From assembly GCA_029204225.1 (NCBI GenBank), contig CM055096.1, forward strand, positions 45,415,346-45,479,345: a DNA stretch of 64,000 bases, written 5' to 3'. The stretch comes from Diphasiastrum complanatum (taxonomy: Eukaryota > Streptophyta > Lycopodiopsida > Lycopodiales > Lycopodiaceae). The notes below the pieces were generated by a model. The model did no database searches and was not told the origin of the DNA. It worked only from the letters and a program-made list of their open reading frames with translations. Position numbers and translations under genes: made by a program. This document shows, in pieces, positions 37,852 through 49,224 of the stretch (positions are counted from its first letter, which is position 1; each line of letters starts with the position of its first letter).

Positions 37852-37977
37852 GCTCGAGTCCCGACCACTATGTAGTGACATCTAAAGAGATTAGCTCCGT
37901 AAATGATTGCCAAGCTGTATATGTTGTATATAACGACTACTAGTTGCTTAATATGTATGCAAAAAAAAAAAATAATC
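37794..37977 (+). mobile_element. Probable tRNA-derived SINE with A-rich tail
   Basis: An A-box-like tgcactgagtagagttg (37810s) and a B box gcaggctcgagtcccg (about 37847-37862) have tRNA-like spacing. About 105 bases later a 12-base A run ends the unit. A 7-base ttaatct at 37787-37793 and 37978-37984 could be the target duplication, but it is short and AT-rich. It is unlike the SINE at 27.1 kb. Confidence 0.55.
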
Positions 37978-38002
37978 TTAATCTCAAAAAAATGGATATT
38001 GC

Positions 38003-38094
38003 AATTGCATAGAATGCTTCTTGGTTTCCAAGGGAAGGCTCAAACTTGAGACCAAAGAAACTTTGGATGTCAAGCTAACCAATTGCATAGAATG
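38003..38094 (-). mobile_element. 5'-truncated inverted copy of the 27-kb SINE, 14-bp target duplication
   Basis: aattgcatagaatg at 38003-38016 and 38081-38094 flanks a 64-bp body. Its complement matches the 27131-27217 body from ggttag through ccaaagtttctttggtc to the shared end ccaagaag. The A box is lost, as expected for 5' truncation during target-primed insertion. Confidence 0.85.
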
Positions 38095-38218
38095 ACTCAA
38101 TTTAATGGCAAAGGATTATTAAAGATCTAGGTGTTAGTCAATTTATGGCAAAGGATTATTAAAGATGTAACACCTTAGAAGCATACAAAGCACGTTATTA
38201 GCACTTTGAGTTTTTAAG

Positions 38219-38452
38219 GAAGCTGAAAGTGGCGAATTAAATGCCATTATCGGTAGTATGTTTTCAGTTGGACACCGTATATTATACCGTATTACGCGTG
38301 AAGAGACGAATCGAATCGAGGAGATCGACACGGAGATTGGAGGCATTTTTTCTGGGGCTATGGCTCAGCGGCAGCAGGAGTGTGCATTGCGGAATGTGAG
38401 ATCAGCAGATAATCAGAAACCATGCAGCACAAAACGCAGTAAGAAACTCTAA
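38219..38452 (+). other. Coding-looking segment, unrecognised
   Basis: One frame reads ILYRITREETNRIEEIDTEI and AMAQRQQECALRN, hydrophilic and protein-like. It is preceded by tttttaag (possible acceptor) and ends near gcagtaagaaa (possible donor). I know no family with this text. It could be an exon or a captured gene fragment. Confidence 0.25.
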
Positions 38453-38639
38453 AACTACAAACAAAAATTTTGTTTCCTTGGTTTTCTTTGGCATTCACGC
38501 ACACATTCTTCCCAATAACAGTTTTCCGCACCTGCCACATTGAAGAGAAGCGACCTCTTTTTCACTCAACACGTACGTTTTTGAAATCACTACCTCTCCA
38601 TTTTGGGATGATCCCAGTGGTTCAGGCATAGCTTTCTTA

Positions 38640-39070
38640 GGGGTGTTACCGTGTTTGCATATCCAGTGTGATATGAGTCTCTGGCACGCATTAACTCGTG
38701 GTGTACATCAGGCGCCGGCGTTATCTGGATATGGCGCACAGATTTTATCATCCATGGCTGCTTCAACGTCAATTCATCGTCCTCCTTACAAACTGAGTCC
38801 ATGGGAGCTGCAGCGACTACTGGCTGTTGTTTCAACTTGTCACTGGGTCTTGCCAATTTGGAGGAATTGCAGCCAGAAACAGAAAAATTACTTCTGAAAA
38901 CTCTCATTGATGATGCTCTTGGATCACTTTGTATTTCGGCTCCGACACTTGATTCGGTAGTGAATTCACCATCGCCAACAGAGAAAAACAGAGACTGTGA
39001 GAAACCTTTCGGGCTGGCGATGTATGCATACGGTACAGGACGATGTATTCATACAGTATGGAGGTTTTAA
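38640..39070 (+). other. Coding-looking segment, unrecognised
   Basis: One plus-strand frame reads LANLEELQPETEKLLLKTLI followed by DDALGSLCISAPTLDS. Another frame upstream (38643-38897) is also open. Composition suggests decayed coding sequence, but no domain is evident. Confidence 0.2.
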
Positions 39071-39089
39071 AAAAAAAAGTGCTAATAAC

Positions 39090-39160
39090 GTCAGATAGCG
39101 GGCCATTCAGGGCCCGTTATGAGATTTTGGGCGGGGGCATAAGGGCCCGTTATCTCTGAC
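39090..39160. repeat. Inverted and direct GGGCCCGTTAT repeats
   Basis: gtcagatagcgggcc at 39090 and gggcccgttatctctgac ending at 39160 pair imperfectly. agggcccgttat occurs twice in direct orientation (ending 39120 and 39152). The block is GC-rich inside AT-rich DNA and could be a transposon end or small foldback. Confidence 0.5.
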
Positions 39161-39209
39161 CTACTTTATTTAGTTTACGGTTGATACAATTCAATCCTTA
39201 ACGTCTACT

Positions 39210-39557
39210 TTGTCTACAAATTGTAGTTGGCGGCAGCAAACCCTCAGAGCTTCCAGTTTGTCAGAGAATGCCATCATAAGACTATCAATGGATATTACGA
39301 AGCTGCTCCCTTTTAATTTATTTTCAGGTTTCTCTATAGACGAGCTTAAATATGTAAGCTATTTTATAGGCAGAAAGGCTATCTCTAAGCAGAATTTTAA
39401 CTCAAATCAGGAAAATATTTGGTTGATGTTCACGACAGCCTTCAAGGGACACTTTGCTGGTGACTCCAAAGATGGAATCGTTAAGTTTTTGAAGGAGATG
39501 GAATGTTCAATGCTCTCACAACTTTGTCCTGTAGGTGCTATCACATCATCTTTATGA
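39210..39557 (+). other. Unrecognised open frame (115 codons)
   Basis: Reads KLLPFNLFSGFSIDELKYVS, then WLMFTTAFKGHFAGDSKDGI and EMECSMLSQLCPV. It has a balanced, soluble-protein composition without obvious repeats. No family recognised. It lies 130 bases beyond the previous coding-looking segment, so both may be parts of one decayed gene. Confidence 0.25.
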
Positions 39558-39681
39558 TAGTTGATGTAGAACGCTATTTCCGCACATGTAAATTTGAGAT
39601 CAAGAGATATGAAAACTAAACAATCATGCAGATAACTCATGAAACATCAGCTTTCTTCCATAAGCATGAATGCATTTCAAA

Positions 39682-39697
39682 ACACACACACACACAC
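39682..39697. repeat. (AC)8 microsatellite
   Basis: Eight AC units at the truncated 3' edge of the gypsy gag remnant. Confidence 0.95.
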
Positions 39698-39698
39698 G

Positions 39699-40375
39699 GT
39701 CCTTAAGCGGTTTTGTAAGTTTTGGCCTAAGGCTTTCACGCAAGCCCTCCACAAATTGAAACACCTGTAAAAACATCGGCACCTCCTCATGTATCCGCAT
39801 CAGTGCTTCTCTGTACTTGTCTGCATATTCTTGTACGGACGCATTGCCTTGTTTGAGGCTTGATCAGGGTTGCATCGCCTGATTCTTTTCATCTAATGGC
39901 ACCCAATTCTCAGCGAACATCCGCTTGAACTGATCCCAAGTTGCAGGCACCAAATTATCCTTCTCAATTTTACGCCACCAGCGTTGTGCCGTCTCTTGCA
40001 AGCGATATGTGGCTTCTGCAATCTTCTGTTCATCATCATCAATACCACACATTTGAAAAGCCTTTTTCCACTTCTGAATCCAATTCTCAACTGCATCGGT
40101 GTTGCATACTGCAATTGCTCCTGTGTATTTTGGCGGTTTCAAATCTTTAATTGTGGGCAATTTCCGCATCTTTGATGGTTGTGCGGCTTCTTTCTCAACT
40201 GTCACAGGCTCAACAACTACCATAGCTGTTCCACTAACCCTTTCAGGTTCTTGTGGAGATTTAGTCGACTTTAGTTGGTCGAGAATTTGTTGTAAAATAC
40301 CTCCATAGCATCCACCTTGGCTGCCACTTCTTCGATTCTCAAGATTTCTGTGCTTGCATCTCCTAATGGATCCAT
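39699..40375 (-). pseudogene. Ty3/gypsy gag remnant
   Basis: A minus-strand ATG at 40375 (MDPLGDAS) starts Gag. After a frame break near 40290 it runs through VENWIQKWKKAFQMCGIDDD, ATYRLQETAQRWWRKI and FKRMFAENWVP, the capsid pattern of gypsy retrotransposon gag. A second break near 39890 leads to EYADKYREALMRIHEEVP and FVEGLRESLRPKL. It stops at an AC repeat near 39.7 kb; no protease or pol follows in place. Confidence 0.85.
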
Positions 40376-41028
40376 ATTTTTAATGTTGGAGACTATCCAC
40401 TTGTTTAGAAGTCGAAAGTACCAGCAAAAATGAGTTTACAACTCTCAAAGCCCTTTTCCCTTGTATTTTGGCCCAAAAATTAGACCAACTTTGGATTGCT
40501 ATAACTTTTCCGTGACTTAGACTTTTCCTGAGCGGTTGATTTGTAGTAGGTCGCCCTCTTGCTGGCTTTCCAATGAACCCTTAACAGTCCGGTTTAGGCT
40601 AGGATTGCCCAATCATCAAACAATTTCTTCTCAGCTGGTTTTGCACCTATGTATGAGAACCAAATTTAAAAAAAAGACCATAGGACTCCGTTTTCTTTGT
40701 TATAAATTGCATACTACATCCTTGAGGTCTGCCTAGAAGACTCCCAAAATTTGAGGATAATCCAAGAACCGAACGAAAAGTTATGAAGAAAAAACTCTTC
40801 AGCCTGTTAGCGCCCACCAGCTACAAGAAAATTCTCAAAATTGCTTGGATTTCGCTGCTGGGGTTGGTTTCTGTGACTATATTGTGCCTTGGCAATAGGA
40901 ACAGTTTGCAATAGATCCCATAGCCATCTGAGCTCTCAATCAAAAGTTATGAGCAAAAAACTCCCCTTTCTCTCTCTAGAACGTGTTTGTTTTTTGCTGT
41001 CCCAAGCTTCCAAAACTTGCAAACCCAT

Positions 41029-41360
41029 GCTTTGATACCAAATGTCAGGCTCTCCCTGATCTTCCTACTGACATCCGTCCAAAACATGCACTGATCGCCA
41101 CAAATTTCCAGCCTCTCTGATTCCCTGCAAGCACATAGCATCAAACAAAAGCACAGTGGAGCTGGCTGCGTCGTCTCCTCCTAGCCTTTGCTGGATAGAT
41201 TATAATCCGGAATGCCTCCCTCTAGGCTCACTTATCCAAAATCCTCAAGCACCCCTTAACCCTGACCCTTCCTAAATCTCGACACATGGCCAACTCCATG
41301 CACAATCGACACTTGCCACTTGGTAGTACCCTAACACATAGGCAAGTGAGTAGGCTGACA
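41029..41360 (-). mobile_element. Minus-strand primer-binding site and probable 5' LTR of the gypsy gag element
   Basis: The complement of gctttgatacca (41029-41040) is a tRNA-Met primer site, tggtatcaaagc. Two bases on, tgtcaggctctccc begins, and a matching taggctgaca ends at 41360. That gives an LTR of about 318 bp reading TGTCAGCC ... CCTGACA on the minus strand. The outer end is less sure because a tandem repeat starts there. The gag frame at 40375 lies about 650 bases downstream, as expected. Confidence 0.6.
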
Positions 41361-41504
41361 TGTGTCACTCATACAATGGACCAAATGTCCCAATGAGCAT
41401 GTGACACATGTCATGTTTGACTGGTCAATCCTAACATGTGTCACTCATTCACTGGACCAGCTGTCTTAGTGAGCATATGACATGTGTCATGTTGACTAGT
41501 CAAC
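41356..41504. repeat. 76-bp imperfect tandem pair
   Basis: Copies start tgacatgtgtcactcat (41356) and taacatgtgtcactcat (41432) and share ggacca, atgtca and gactngtcaa. They lie between the probable gypsy LTR and the copia 5' LTR. Confidence 0.8.
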
Positions 41505-41584
41505 TCTCCTACTTTTTAGGAGGTCAGTCCAGCCACTCCGAATTAATGACCCAGTACCCAATACCCAAGCAACATGCAACTCTA

Positions 41585-42321
41585 TGTGAAGAATTGAAAA
41601 AGATTATCTATGTTAGATATAGGGGTCTTATGTTTTTTACATCAAGCATCTAGGTGTAGGATGTTGATAGGAATAAATTTGGCATAGATGGCAAATTATG
41701 CATTTCCACTTGTAATGCCACTATTGAGCCAAAATAGAGTAAGAGACTAAACACTTGCTAATTAGAGTGTAGACTAGTGTAAAGTTTTTGTTTGATGAAT
41801 TCCAAGAGGTCCAATAGGATATAGAGGTGGAACCTTGTGAGGTCCAATAGGAAATTGAGGTGTGCTTGAATATAGTCCAATAGAATTAAGAGGTGCATAG
41901 ATCAATGATCCAATAGGATCAAGAGGTGACAAAATGTGGTCCAATCATAGTTAAGCATAGTGGTAGCTCGTGGACCTACTAGTATCATTGTACTCCTCAT
42001 TTTGAAATCAATTGATTTGGTGATTTCATGGATTTTTTGAGTTATTGGATTTCTAGCTTTCTCTCTCTACCCGAGAGCTCTTGATGTATTTTCTCTCTCT
42101 ACCCGAGGAGAGCAGCTTGTTTTTACTTAGATTATTTTTTGAATACTTCCCACACGTGTGAGTGAGAGTTGGAAGTGATTGAATGCATGTAGTAGTGTGT
42201 TTTTGCCATAGGATTCAAGATTGATCTTGAATCTCAATCTAGTCTTGATCTTGGTGCATCTACACACCTTAGGAGATCACAAGTACATGTAGTGGACAGT
42301 CCACACGTGTGAAAATCAACA
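41585..42321 (+). repeat. Copia 5' LTR (737 bp)
   Basis: Starts TGTGAAGAATTG and ends aatcaaca directly before the primer-binding site. Inside, a ccaatagga-type phrase repeats at intervals between about 41.80 and 41.95 kb, and cacacgtgtga occurs twice near its right part. Confidence 0.93.
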
Positions 42322-42333
42322 TGGTATCAGAGC
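42322..42333 (+). other. Copia primer-binding site
   Basis: tggtatcagagc, complementary to initiator tRNA-Met, abuts the LTR end. Confidence 0.93.
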
Positions 42334-43077
42334 CTACCTAAGGTTACCATGCATTTTGATCCATCTAAGTGAAAAATTTTCATCAATCTTGAGCTAGAAG
42401 TTGTCAAGGCCCATTTTCCTAGCTATCTTGTTCAATCTTGGATCAAAAGAGATCAAAAGGACATTGATTGGGTCTGACCTGGTACTGTACGGAATCAGGT
42501 GCTCAGACACGTGTGAGGAACATCCAATTTCAGTTTGGAAGTTCTCTCTCATGTTTGATCCATTTATCTTGCTTGATAGCTTGTTTTGAAGCTATTTTTG
42601 TCTAGTTTCTGTTACAATCAGTTTCATTCCATTTGGTTGAGCCAATCAAAAGTTATAAGCTTTTGAAGAGGGTTAGGTAGGGCACCTAGACCTGGGTGGA
42701 CACATTTGGTTTGGTCAAGAGATTGCTTGGTTGATCCAAAATCACAGTTGTATGCTTGCCAATCTCATCTATATGTGATCTAGGCACTGTTTTGAGATCT
42801 TAGCCATTTTGTTTCATGCAATATCATTGTATTTGAGTCAAATTTGGTTTCTTAGTGTATTTCACACGTGCTAAGAGTGTTGGATCCTAACTTTGCCTAT
42901 ACTCCATCATTTGATGTGAAATAGATCTTGTTTTAGAGAGATTTGTGTAGCTAGTGAGAATCTATTCACAAATTGTTATAAGATCTTTTATAGGAGGAGA
43001 TAGTACTCAATTATTGGATCCTATTGAAAGTGTGTAACAACATTTATTGTTCATCATCTGAGTTTTCTTCACTTCAA

Positions 43078-46000
43078 ATGTCTTCAATGGGTTCATTCTT
43101 GTTGGAACCAAGTGAAAGATTGACCACTTCAAATTATTCAATTTGGAAAATGAGGATGGAGTCCATCTTGATCCTTCAAGACGTGATGGACATAGTTCTT
43201 GGCCTTGAAGAAGAACCACAAATTCTTCAAGAGGTTCAAAAATACAAAAAGAGAGCTAGGATGGCTCTCCACTACATTAAGATGAATGTCTCTAATGAGA
43301 TATTGAGGGAGATAGGTACTTGTACAACAGCCAAAGAAGCTTGGGATTGTCTCAAGACTATCTATGAGGCTAAGAATACCTCTAGGCTTCTCACTCTTAG
43401 GAATCAAATCTTTCAAAGTAGCCAAAAGAGTGATGAGAGTGCATCTAGTTATGTTTTGAGAGTAAAAGATATTCATAGAGAGCTTGCTTGTATTGGTGAT
43501 TCCATCAATCAAAATGAGCTAGTTCAAGTCATTCTCAATGGCTTGAGAAGTGAATTTGATAATCTTGTCCAATCCTATGCCATTAAGGAGGAGCTACCAA
43601 GTTTGGAGGCTCTCCAAAGTGTGCTAATTTCAGAAGAATCAAGACAAGAGTATAAGCTCTTGAGGATGGACAAGCTTTCTCTCACTCATAATGATGGCAA
43701 AGCTCTCTTTGCCAAGGATAAGCACAAAGAGAGGAGCAAGAACCAACATCAACAATCCTCAAGCAAGGACAAAGTCAAATCCAAAGACAAAGATGAGGAG
43801 GAAGATGATTCCTCTAATGCTTCATCATCCAAGCTCAAGAAGAAGAAGACGATCAAGTGCTTTTATTGTGGCAAGAAAGGTCATTATGCCACCAATTGCT
43901 TCAAAAAGAAGAATCAACTCAAGCAAGCCAATATTACCAATGAGAAGGAAGACACTATTGCAAGTGATGGAGAGGGATCTCTTATGGTCTCTAGTTTCTC
44001 ATCTACTCCTTTCAAGAAGGACGGCCTATGGTATATTGATAGTGGAGCCTCTTCACATATGTGTAGCTCCAAGGACTCTTTCTCTTCTATTGCACCTTAT
44101 GATGGAGTGAAGAAATCAATATACACTGCAAATGATTTTGAATGTCCTATTGAAGGCATAGGGAACATTCCCTTGAAGCTTGCATCCTCTAAAGTTCTTT
44201 CTCTCTCTAGAATTCTTTATGTACCTAAGCTTACCAAGAATCTTATTAGTGTTGGCCAATTGCTTGATAATGGCCTTGATGTAAAATTCAATGTTGATAA
44301 TTGCACTATCAAGAAGAATGATGAGATACTTGCATTAGGATCTAGATTTGTTGGCATCTATAAACTAGATCCAAATGAGTATGTGAATGCTTGTAATGTT
44401 GCTCTTGTGAACAAGCTCTCTATGGAGGAATTATGGCATAGGAGGTTGGGACATCCCAACTACAAATCCATGCTCTCTATGATCAAAGAATCCAAAGCTA
44501 TTGGCTTGCCAAAGTCATTCTCCAAGAAGATCAAGCCTTGTGAGGCTTGTGCTATTGCTAAATCTCACAAAAAGCCATTTACAAGATCTTCTATCAAAAG
44601 CAAGCATCCTTTGGAGTTAATCCACTTGGATGTGCATTTCTCATCAACTACAAGCAAGGGAGGAGCCACTTGTTTTGTTACTTTCATTGATGATTACACA
44701 AGATTCACCTGGATATATCTTCTTGCTTCAAAATCTATGGTGTTTGATCATTTCCTTATTTTCAAAGCTTATGTAGAGAAGCAATTCTCATTCAAGATTA
44801 AAGCTCTTAGAAGTGATGGAGGTGGTGAGTATATCTCCAATAAATTTCAAGACTTTTGTGAGCTTGAAGGCATTAAAAGAGAGTATTCTTGTGCCTACTC
44901 TCCATCTCAAAATGGAGTGGCCGAGAGAAAGAATAGATCTCTATGTGAATGTGCAAAATCTATGAGAATTGAGGCATCTTTGCCCAAAGATTTTTGGGGA
45001 GAAGCCATTGATTGTGCAAATTATCTTTGCAATAGGCTCCCACATATAGCTCTTGGAGGAAATTCACCATATGAAATCTTATTTTTGAAGAAGCCTAAGG
45101 TTGATCATCTTAGAGTTTTTGGATGCTTATGCTTTGTCCATATTCCCTTGGAAACAAGGAAGAAGGAAGATCCTAGTGCATGCAAAGGGATCATGGTTGG
45201 ATACTCATCCACCAAGAAGGCCTATAGAGTCTTTATACTCTCTACTTCTCAAGTTATTGAAAGTAGAGATGTTTTCTTTCATGAAGATCAACACTCATCA
45301 TTTGAAGAGGCCGAGATCAAGAAATCTATGGATGCATCATCAATTATTGATTTTGAAGACAATCATAATGTGATGGGGTCGAGATTTGAAGAAGACTCTC
45401 CTCGGATTTTTTCACCAAGAAGATCCATGAGAGATAGATCCGAGCCTAAGAGGCTCTCATATGTTGACAAAGGCAAACAAGTGGATCTTGATTCCACTAA
45501 TTATGTTTTTTATGTCTCTCATGAAGAGCCAAAGAATGTACAAGAGGCACTCAATACCAAGGAGTGGTATGATTCCATGAAGCAAGAGTATGATGCATTG
45601 ATCACCAACAATACTTGGGAGCTTGTGGATCCTCCTTCCAACAAGCATGTGATTGGTTGCAAGTGGGTATTTCGGATCAAGTTCAATCATGATGGCACCA
45701 TCAACAAGCATAAAACAAGATTATGTGCCAAAGGATTTGCTCAAATCCATGGTCTTGATTATGAGGAGACCTTTGCACCCGTTGCAAAGATGGTGACAAT
45801 AAGAATTCTTATTTCTCTTGCTTGGTTTTTCAAGTAAAAGGTGTTCCAATTAGATGTATCCAATGCTTTTCTAAATGGTTATCTTGAGGAGGAGATCTAT
45901 ATGGAACAACCTCAAGGATTCATCAAGGATGAGTCCAAAGTGTGTTTGCTCTTCAAAAGTCTTTATGGACTCAAGCAAGCACCAAGATCATGGTATTCAA

Positions 46001-47066
46001 GACTTAACTCTTTCCTTATCTCACTAGGATTTACTCTTAGTGACTATGATCCTTCCATGTATCTAAAGTTTGTTGATAGCAATATTGTCATTCTTCTAAT
46101 TTATGTTGATGACATTATTCTTTGTGGAAGTTGTATCAAGCTAGTTGATGAAACCAAGCTAGCACTTGGATGTGAGTTAAAATGCAAGATCTAGGAGAGA
46201 TACATTACATCCTAGGCCTAGAAATTGATTTTTATGAAAATCATGTCTTTATATGCCAATCTAGATATGCTCACTCTATGTTGAAAAAATTTCATATGGA
46301 AAATTCTAAGAGCATAGATACTCCAATGGAGCAAATTGTAAAAGATCCTAATAAAGGTGATGAAAGATCCTTTGAGGACATCACACTTTTTAGGAGTCTT
46401 GTAGGCTCCTTGATTTGGCTTACCATTACTAGGCCCGATCTTAGTTTTTGTGTGCACAAATTGAGTCAATTTATGCAAGAACCTAAGATCCATCATTGGA
46501 AGATGGCCAAGAGGATTTTAAGATGTGTATCTTCATCTTGTGATTATGGTCTACTCTATAAAAGTGAAGATCTATCCATTATTGGCTACTCGGATTCGGA
46601 CTTTGCAAGTGACAAAATGGATCGAAAGTCTATTAGTGCATACACTATCTTTCTTGGAGGCAATCTAATATCTTGGCTTTCCAAAAAGCAAGATACTATA
46701 TCTCTCTCTTCATGTGAGGCCGAGTACAAAGCACTCACTACAACTACCAAAGAAGTGCTTTGGATCAAGAGGTTATTAATGGAACTAAAGTGCATCAAGG
46801 AGGATGATCTACCAATGATCAAGTGCGATAACATCTCGGCCCAAGCTCTTGCCAATAATCCCATATTTCATGCAAGAAGCAAGCACATAGAAGTGGCACA
46901 CCATTTTGTGAGAGAAAAGCTTATTGGAGGAGAAATCTATTTGGAGCATGTCAACTCGTCCTCTTGTATTGCCGATCTACTCACCAAGCCTTTGAGCAAA
47001 AGTGCTTTCATCAAGCATAGATCTAATCTTGGAGTTATATCAAGATCAATGCTCAAATCTTCATAG
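43078..47066 (+). pseudogene. Copia Gag-Pol polyprotein with one stop and one frameshift
   Basis: The ATG at 43078 opens a 919-codon frame. Gag motif NYSIWKMRMES comes near residue 20, the zinc knuckle CFYCGKKGHYATNC near 261, protease WYIDSGASSHM near 317. Integrase follows: zinc site LWHRRLGHPN ... CEACAIAKSH near 450-490, core with FIDDYTRFTW, SDGGGEYIS and NGVAERKNR. Reverse transcriptase starts near 825. A TAA at 45835-45837 interrupts it; the same frame resumes at 45838 with LDVSNAFLNG, PQGF and the catalytic YVDD. Near 46180 a one-base deletion in an A run shifts frame. The third part (46182-47066) has the RNase H motifs (SDSDFASDK, SSCEAEY) and ends before the polypurine tract. Only two lesions in 4 kb fits a young insertion. 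Confidence 0.95.
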
Positions 47067-47074
47067 ATAATCTT

Positions 47075-47084
47075 TTAGGAGGAG
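47075..47084 (+). other. Copia polypurine tract
   Basis: ttaggaggag directly before TGTGAAG of the 3' LTR. Confidence 0.9.
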
Positions 47085-47417
47085 TGTGAAGAATTGAAAA
47101 ATATTATCTATGTTAGATATAGGGGTCTTATGTTTTTTACATCAAGCATCTAGGTGTAGGATGTTGATAGGAATAAATTTGGCATAGATGGCAAATTATG
47201 CATTTCCACTTGTAATGTCACTATTGAACCAAAATAGAGTAAGAGGCTAAACACTTGCTAATTAGAGTGTAGACTAGTGTAAAGTTTTTGTTTGATGAAT
47301 TCCAAGAGGTCCAATAGGATATAGAGGTGGAACCTTGTGAAGTCCACTAGGAAATTGAGGTGTGCTTGAATATAGTCCAATAGAATTAAGAGGTGCATAG
47401 ATCAATGATCCAATAGG
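47085..47417 (+). repeat. Copia 3' LTR, truncated
   Basis: Matches the first 333 bases of the 5' LTR with six substitutions, then breaks at gatccaatagg into unrelated DNA. A later deletion or insertion removed the remaining 404 bases. Confidence 0.92.
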
Positions 47418-49200
47418 GTTATAATCTAAGCAAGATAAGTCCTTTGTGAACTTAGCGAGATTAGTCTCAAATTAAGTTAAGGGCACCACTCTATTCATTC
47501 TCAATTATTCGTTCCTACTTCATCACAATTGCAAGGCACTTTTGTGAACTTTTCAAACCTACAATAGTCCTAGCTTCTTCAAAGATCTTAAACCATCCAT
47601 GTTTAATGGTGAAGAAAGGACAAGAATAAATATATCTTACAAACTTTCCTTAGCAACTGAAAAGATATTCACACTTAAAAAATAGCCTTAAACCACTTGC
47701 AAGCCCTAGAAGCTAGTTTGTCCCTTGGAATGGTGGCTAAACCTTTAGGAGACTGAGTAGATACATCGTTCATGGAAAGCCTTTGAAAAAGCTTTCCTAA
47801 AAAGAGTTTCTGCAAAAATGAACTAGTAGTGGCTTGCTCAAAAAATTATAATGGAGTTCGTGTCGTAATAGATTGATTGTAAGAAGCCACTAAATAAATT
47901 TATGTCAAAGAACACAAATTTTCTTGATCAAAGACTCTTTTGCATTCACTTTTGAGAGGCCCCCAATTCCATTCCACAAAATTTTGAACATGTTGCCACC
48001 CATGTATAACACTCATGTTGAACATGTTGCCACCCATATCTGATAGATCCCATAAAGTACGATGTCTCAAAAATAACTTTGTTGAAATTGGAATTTACAT
48101 GTCAACAAAAATAATAGTCCATGAAACTCATTCATTCACTTATTTTCATTGAATGGTTTTAACCATCATAAGCAGGGATAGTCAAAGTACCTTGTAGTTC
48201 CTAATTTTTGATTAGTGCACAGCTCATTACTTGTTTAAACAATATTTGCCATGATATGTGTTGCTTTCCATAACTACTCGTAATTGAGGTTCAAGTCCGT
48301 GAATATAGTGCATCACATTAGTTTTCTCAATTGGAAATTGAACACATTCAACTATTTCCATGAACTGTATATTATATTCTTTAATGATAGATGTCTATCA
48401 AATGAAATATCATTTGTGAAATAATTCACATGAAAAGACTTCAATAGTCTTTTGTCGAAACAATAACCAACAATTTTTGGAACATTCCAATGCTTCATAT
48501 TCCATCAAGTATTGTCACCTAATAAGAGTAGGACTGCCAAAATACTTTCCCGCCATTGTCAATAATCTTGATCACTATGTCAATAAATGAGAAAATAGAG
48601 CTGATAATTTTCAACAATTGTTCAATCATAATAGGAATTGACTATCCATCAAACAATAGCAATGGAGTGACCAAATTGGCTGTAAGAAGTTGCACAATGT
48701 TAAAATCAGATTTTACAATAGATTACGACTTTTTTTTTTTTTTTTTTTTTTTTTTGTGTTTTCTCATATTTAAACTACTAACTAATAAATTGTCTTTCAT
48801 TTGATAATATCAAATCCATATTGTAAATAAAAGGTAAAACATCATGTGTGATATCATCCAAACAATGAGCAATGATGAGAAAAATTAGTAGTTGGAATTT
48901 TTTTTTTTTTATGGATCGAGAGTAAGAAAAATCCAAAAACTTTCAATCTATTGTACCATAATCTTTTGTAATAAAAAAACATATACAATGACAAGAAAAC
49001 AATATCCCTGGGAAAGATATAAATAAAAGTGTTCGGGCACTCGCAAATCTCGCATATGTAGTTGGGCACTTGCAAATCTCGTCAAAGATAGATCGATTTT
49101 ACATATCAATCTTTTTTTTTAAAAAGTATGTTCCTAAAATGATTGCAAACTCAAATTATAATTATCAAATATTTAAGATTGATATGTTAAAAAAGATACT
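47418..49200. other. No identifiable gene
   Basis: AT-rich spacer with a 26-base T run at 48730-48755 and a shorter T run near 48.90 kb. Short frames are uninformative. Confidence 0.4.
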
Positions 49201-49224
49201 ATTTTTTCACAAAAACACCCCCAA

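Larger units (their letters stand above)
41585..47417 (+). mobile_element. Ty1/copia LTR retrotransposon with truncated 3' LTR
   Basis: 5' LTR (41585-42321), tRNA-Met primer site (42322), Gag-Pol (43078-47066), polypurine tract (47075-47084) and a 3' LTR cut at 47417 after 333 of 737 bases. Pol order is protease, integrase, reverse transcriptase, RNase H, which defines copia. The overlapping LTR parts differ at 6 of 333 positions by eye (about 1.8%), so insertion is much more recent than the element at 6.3 kb. The right target duplication went with the truncated LTR. Confidence 0.95.

Noticed and set aside
39699-41360. Joining the gypsy gag at 39.7-40.4 kb with the gypsy pol at 32.3-35.4 kb as one element
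   Set aside because: Both are on the minus strand in the right order, but 4.3 kb of unrelated DNA separates them and the pol wording suggests a different gypsy lineage from the gag.
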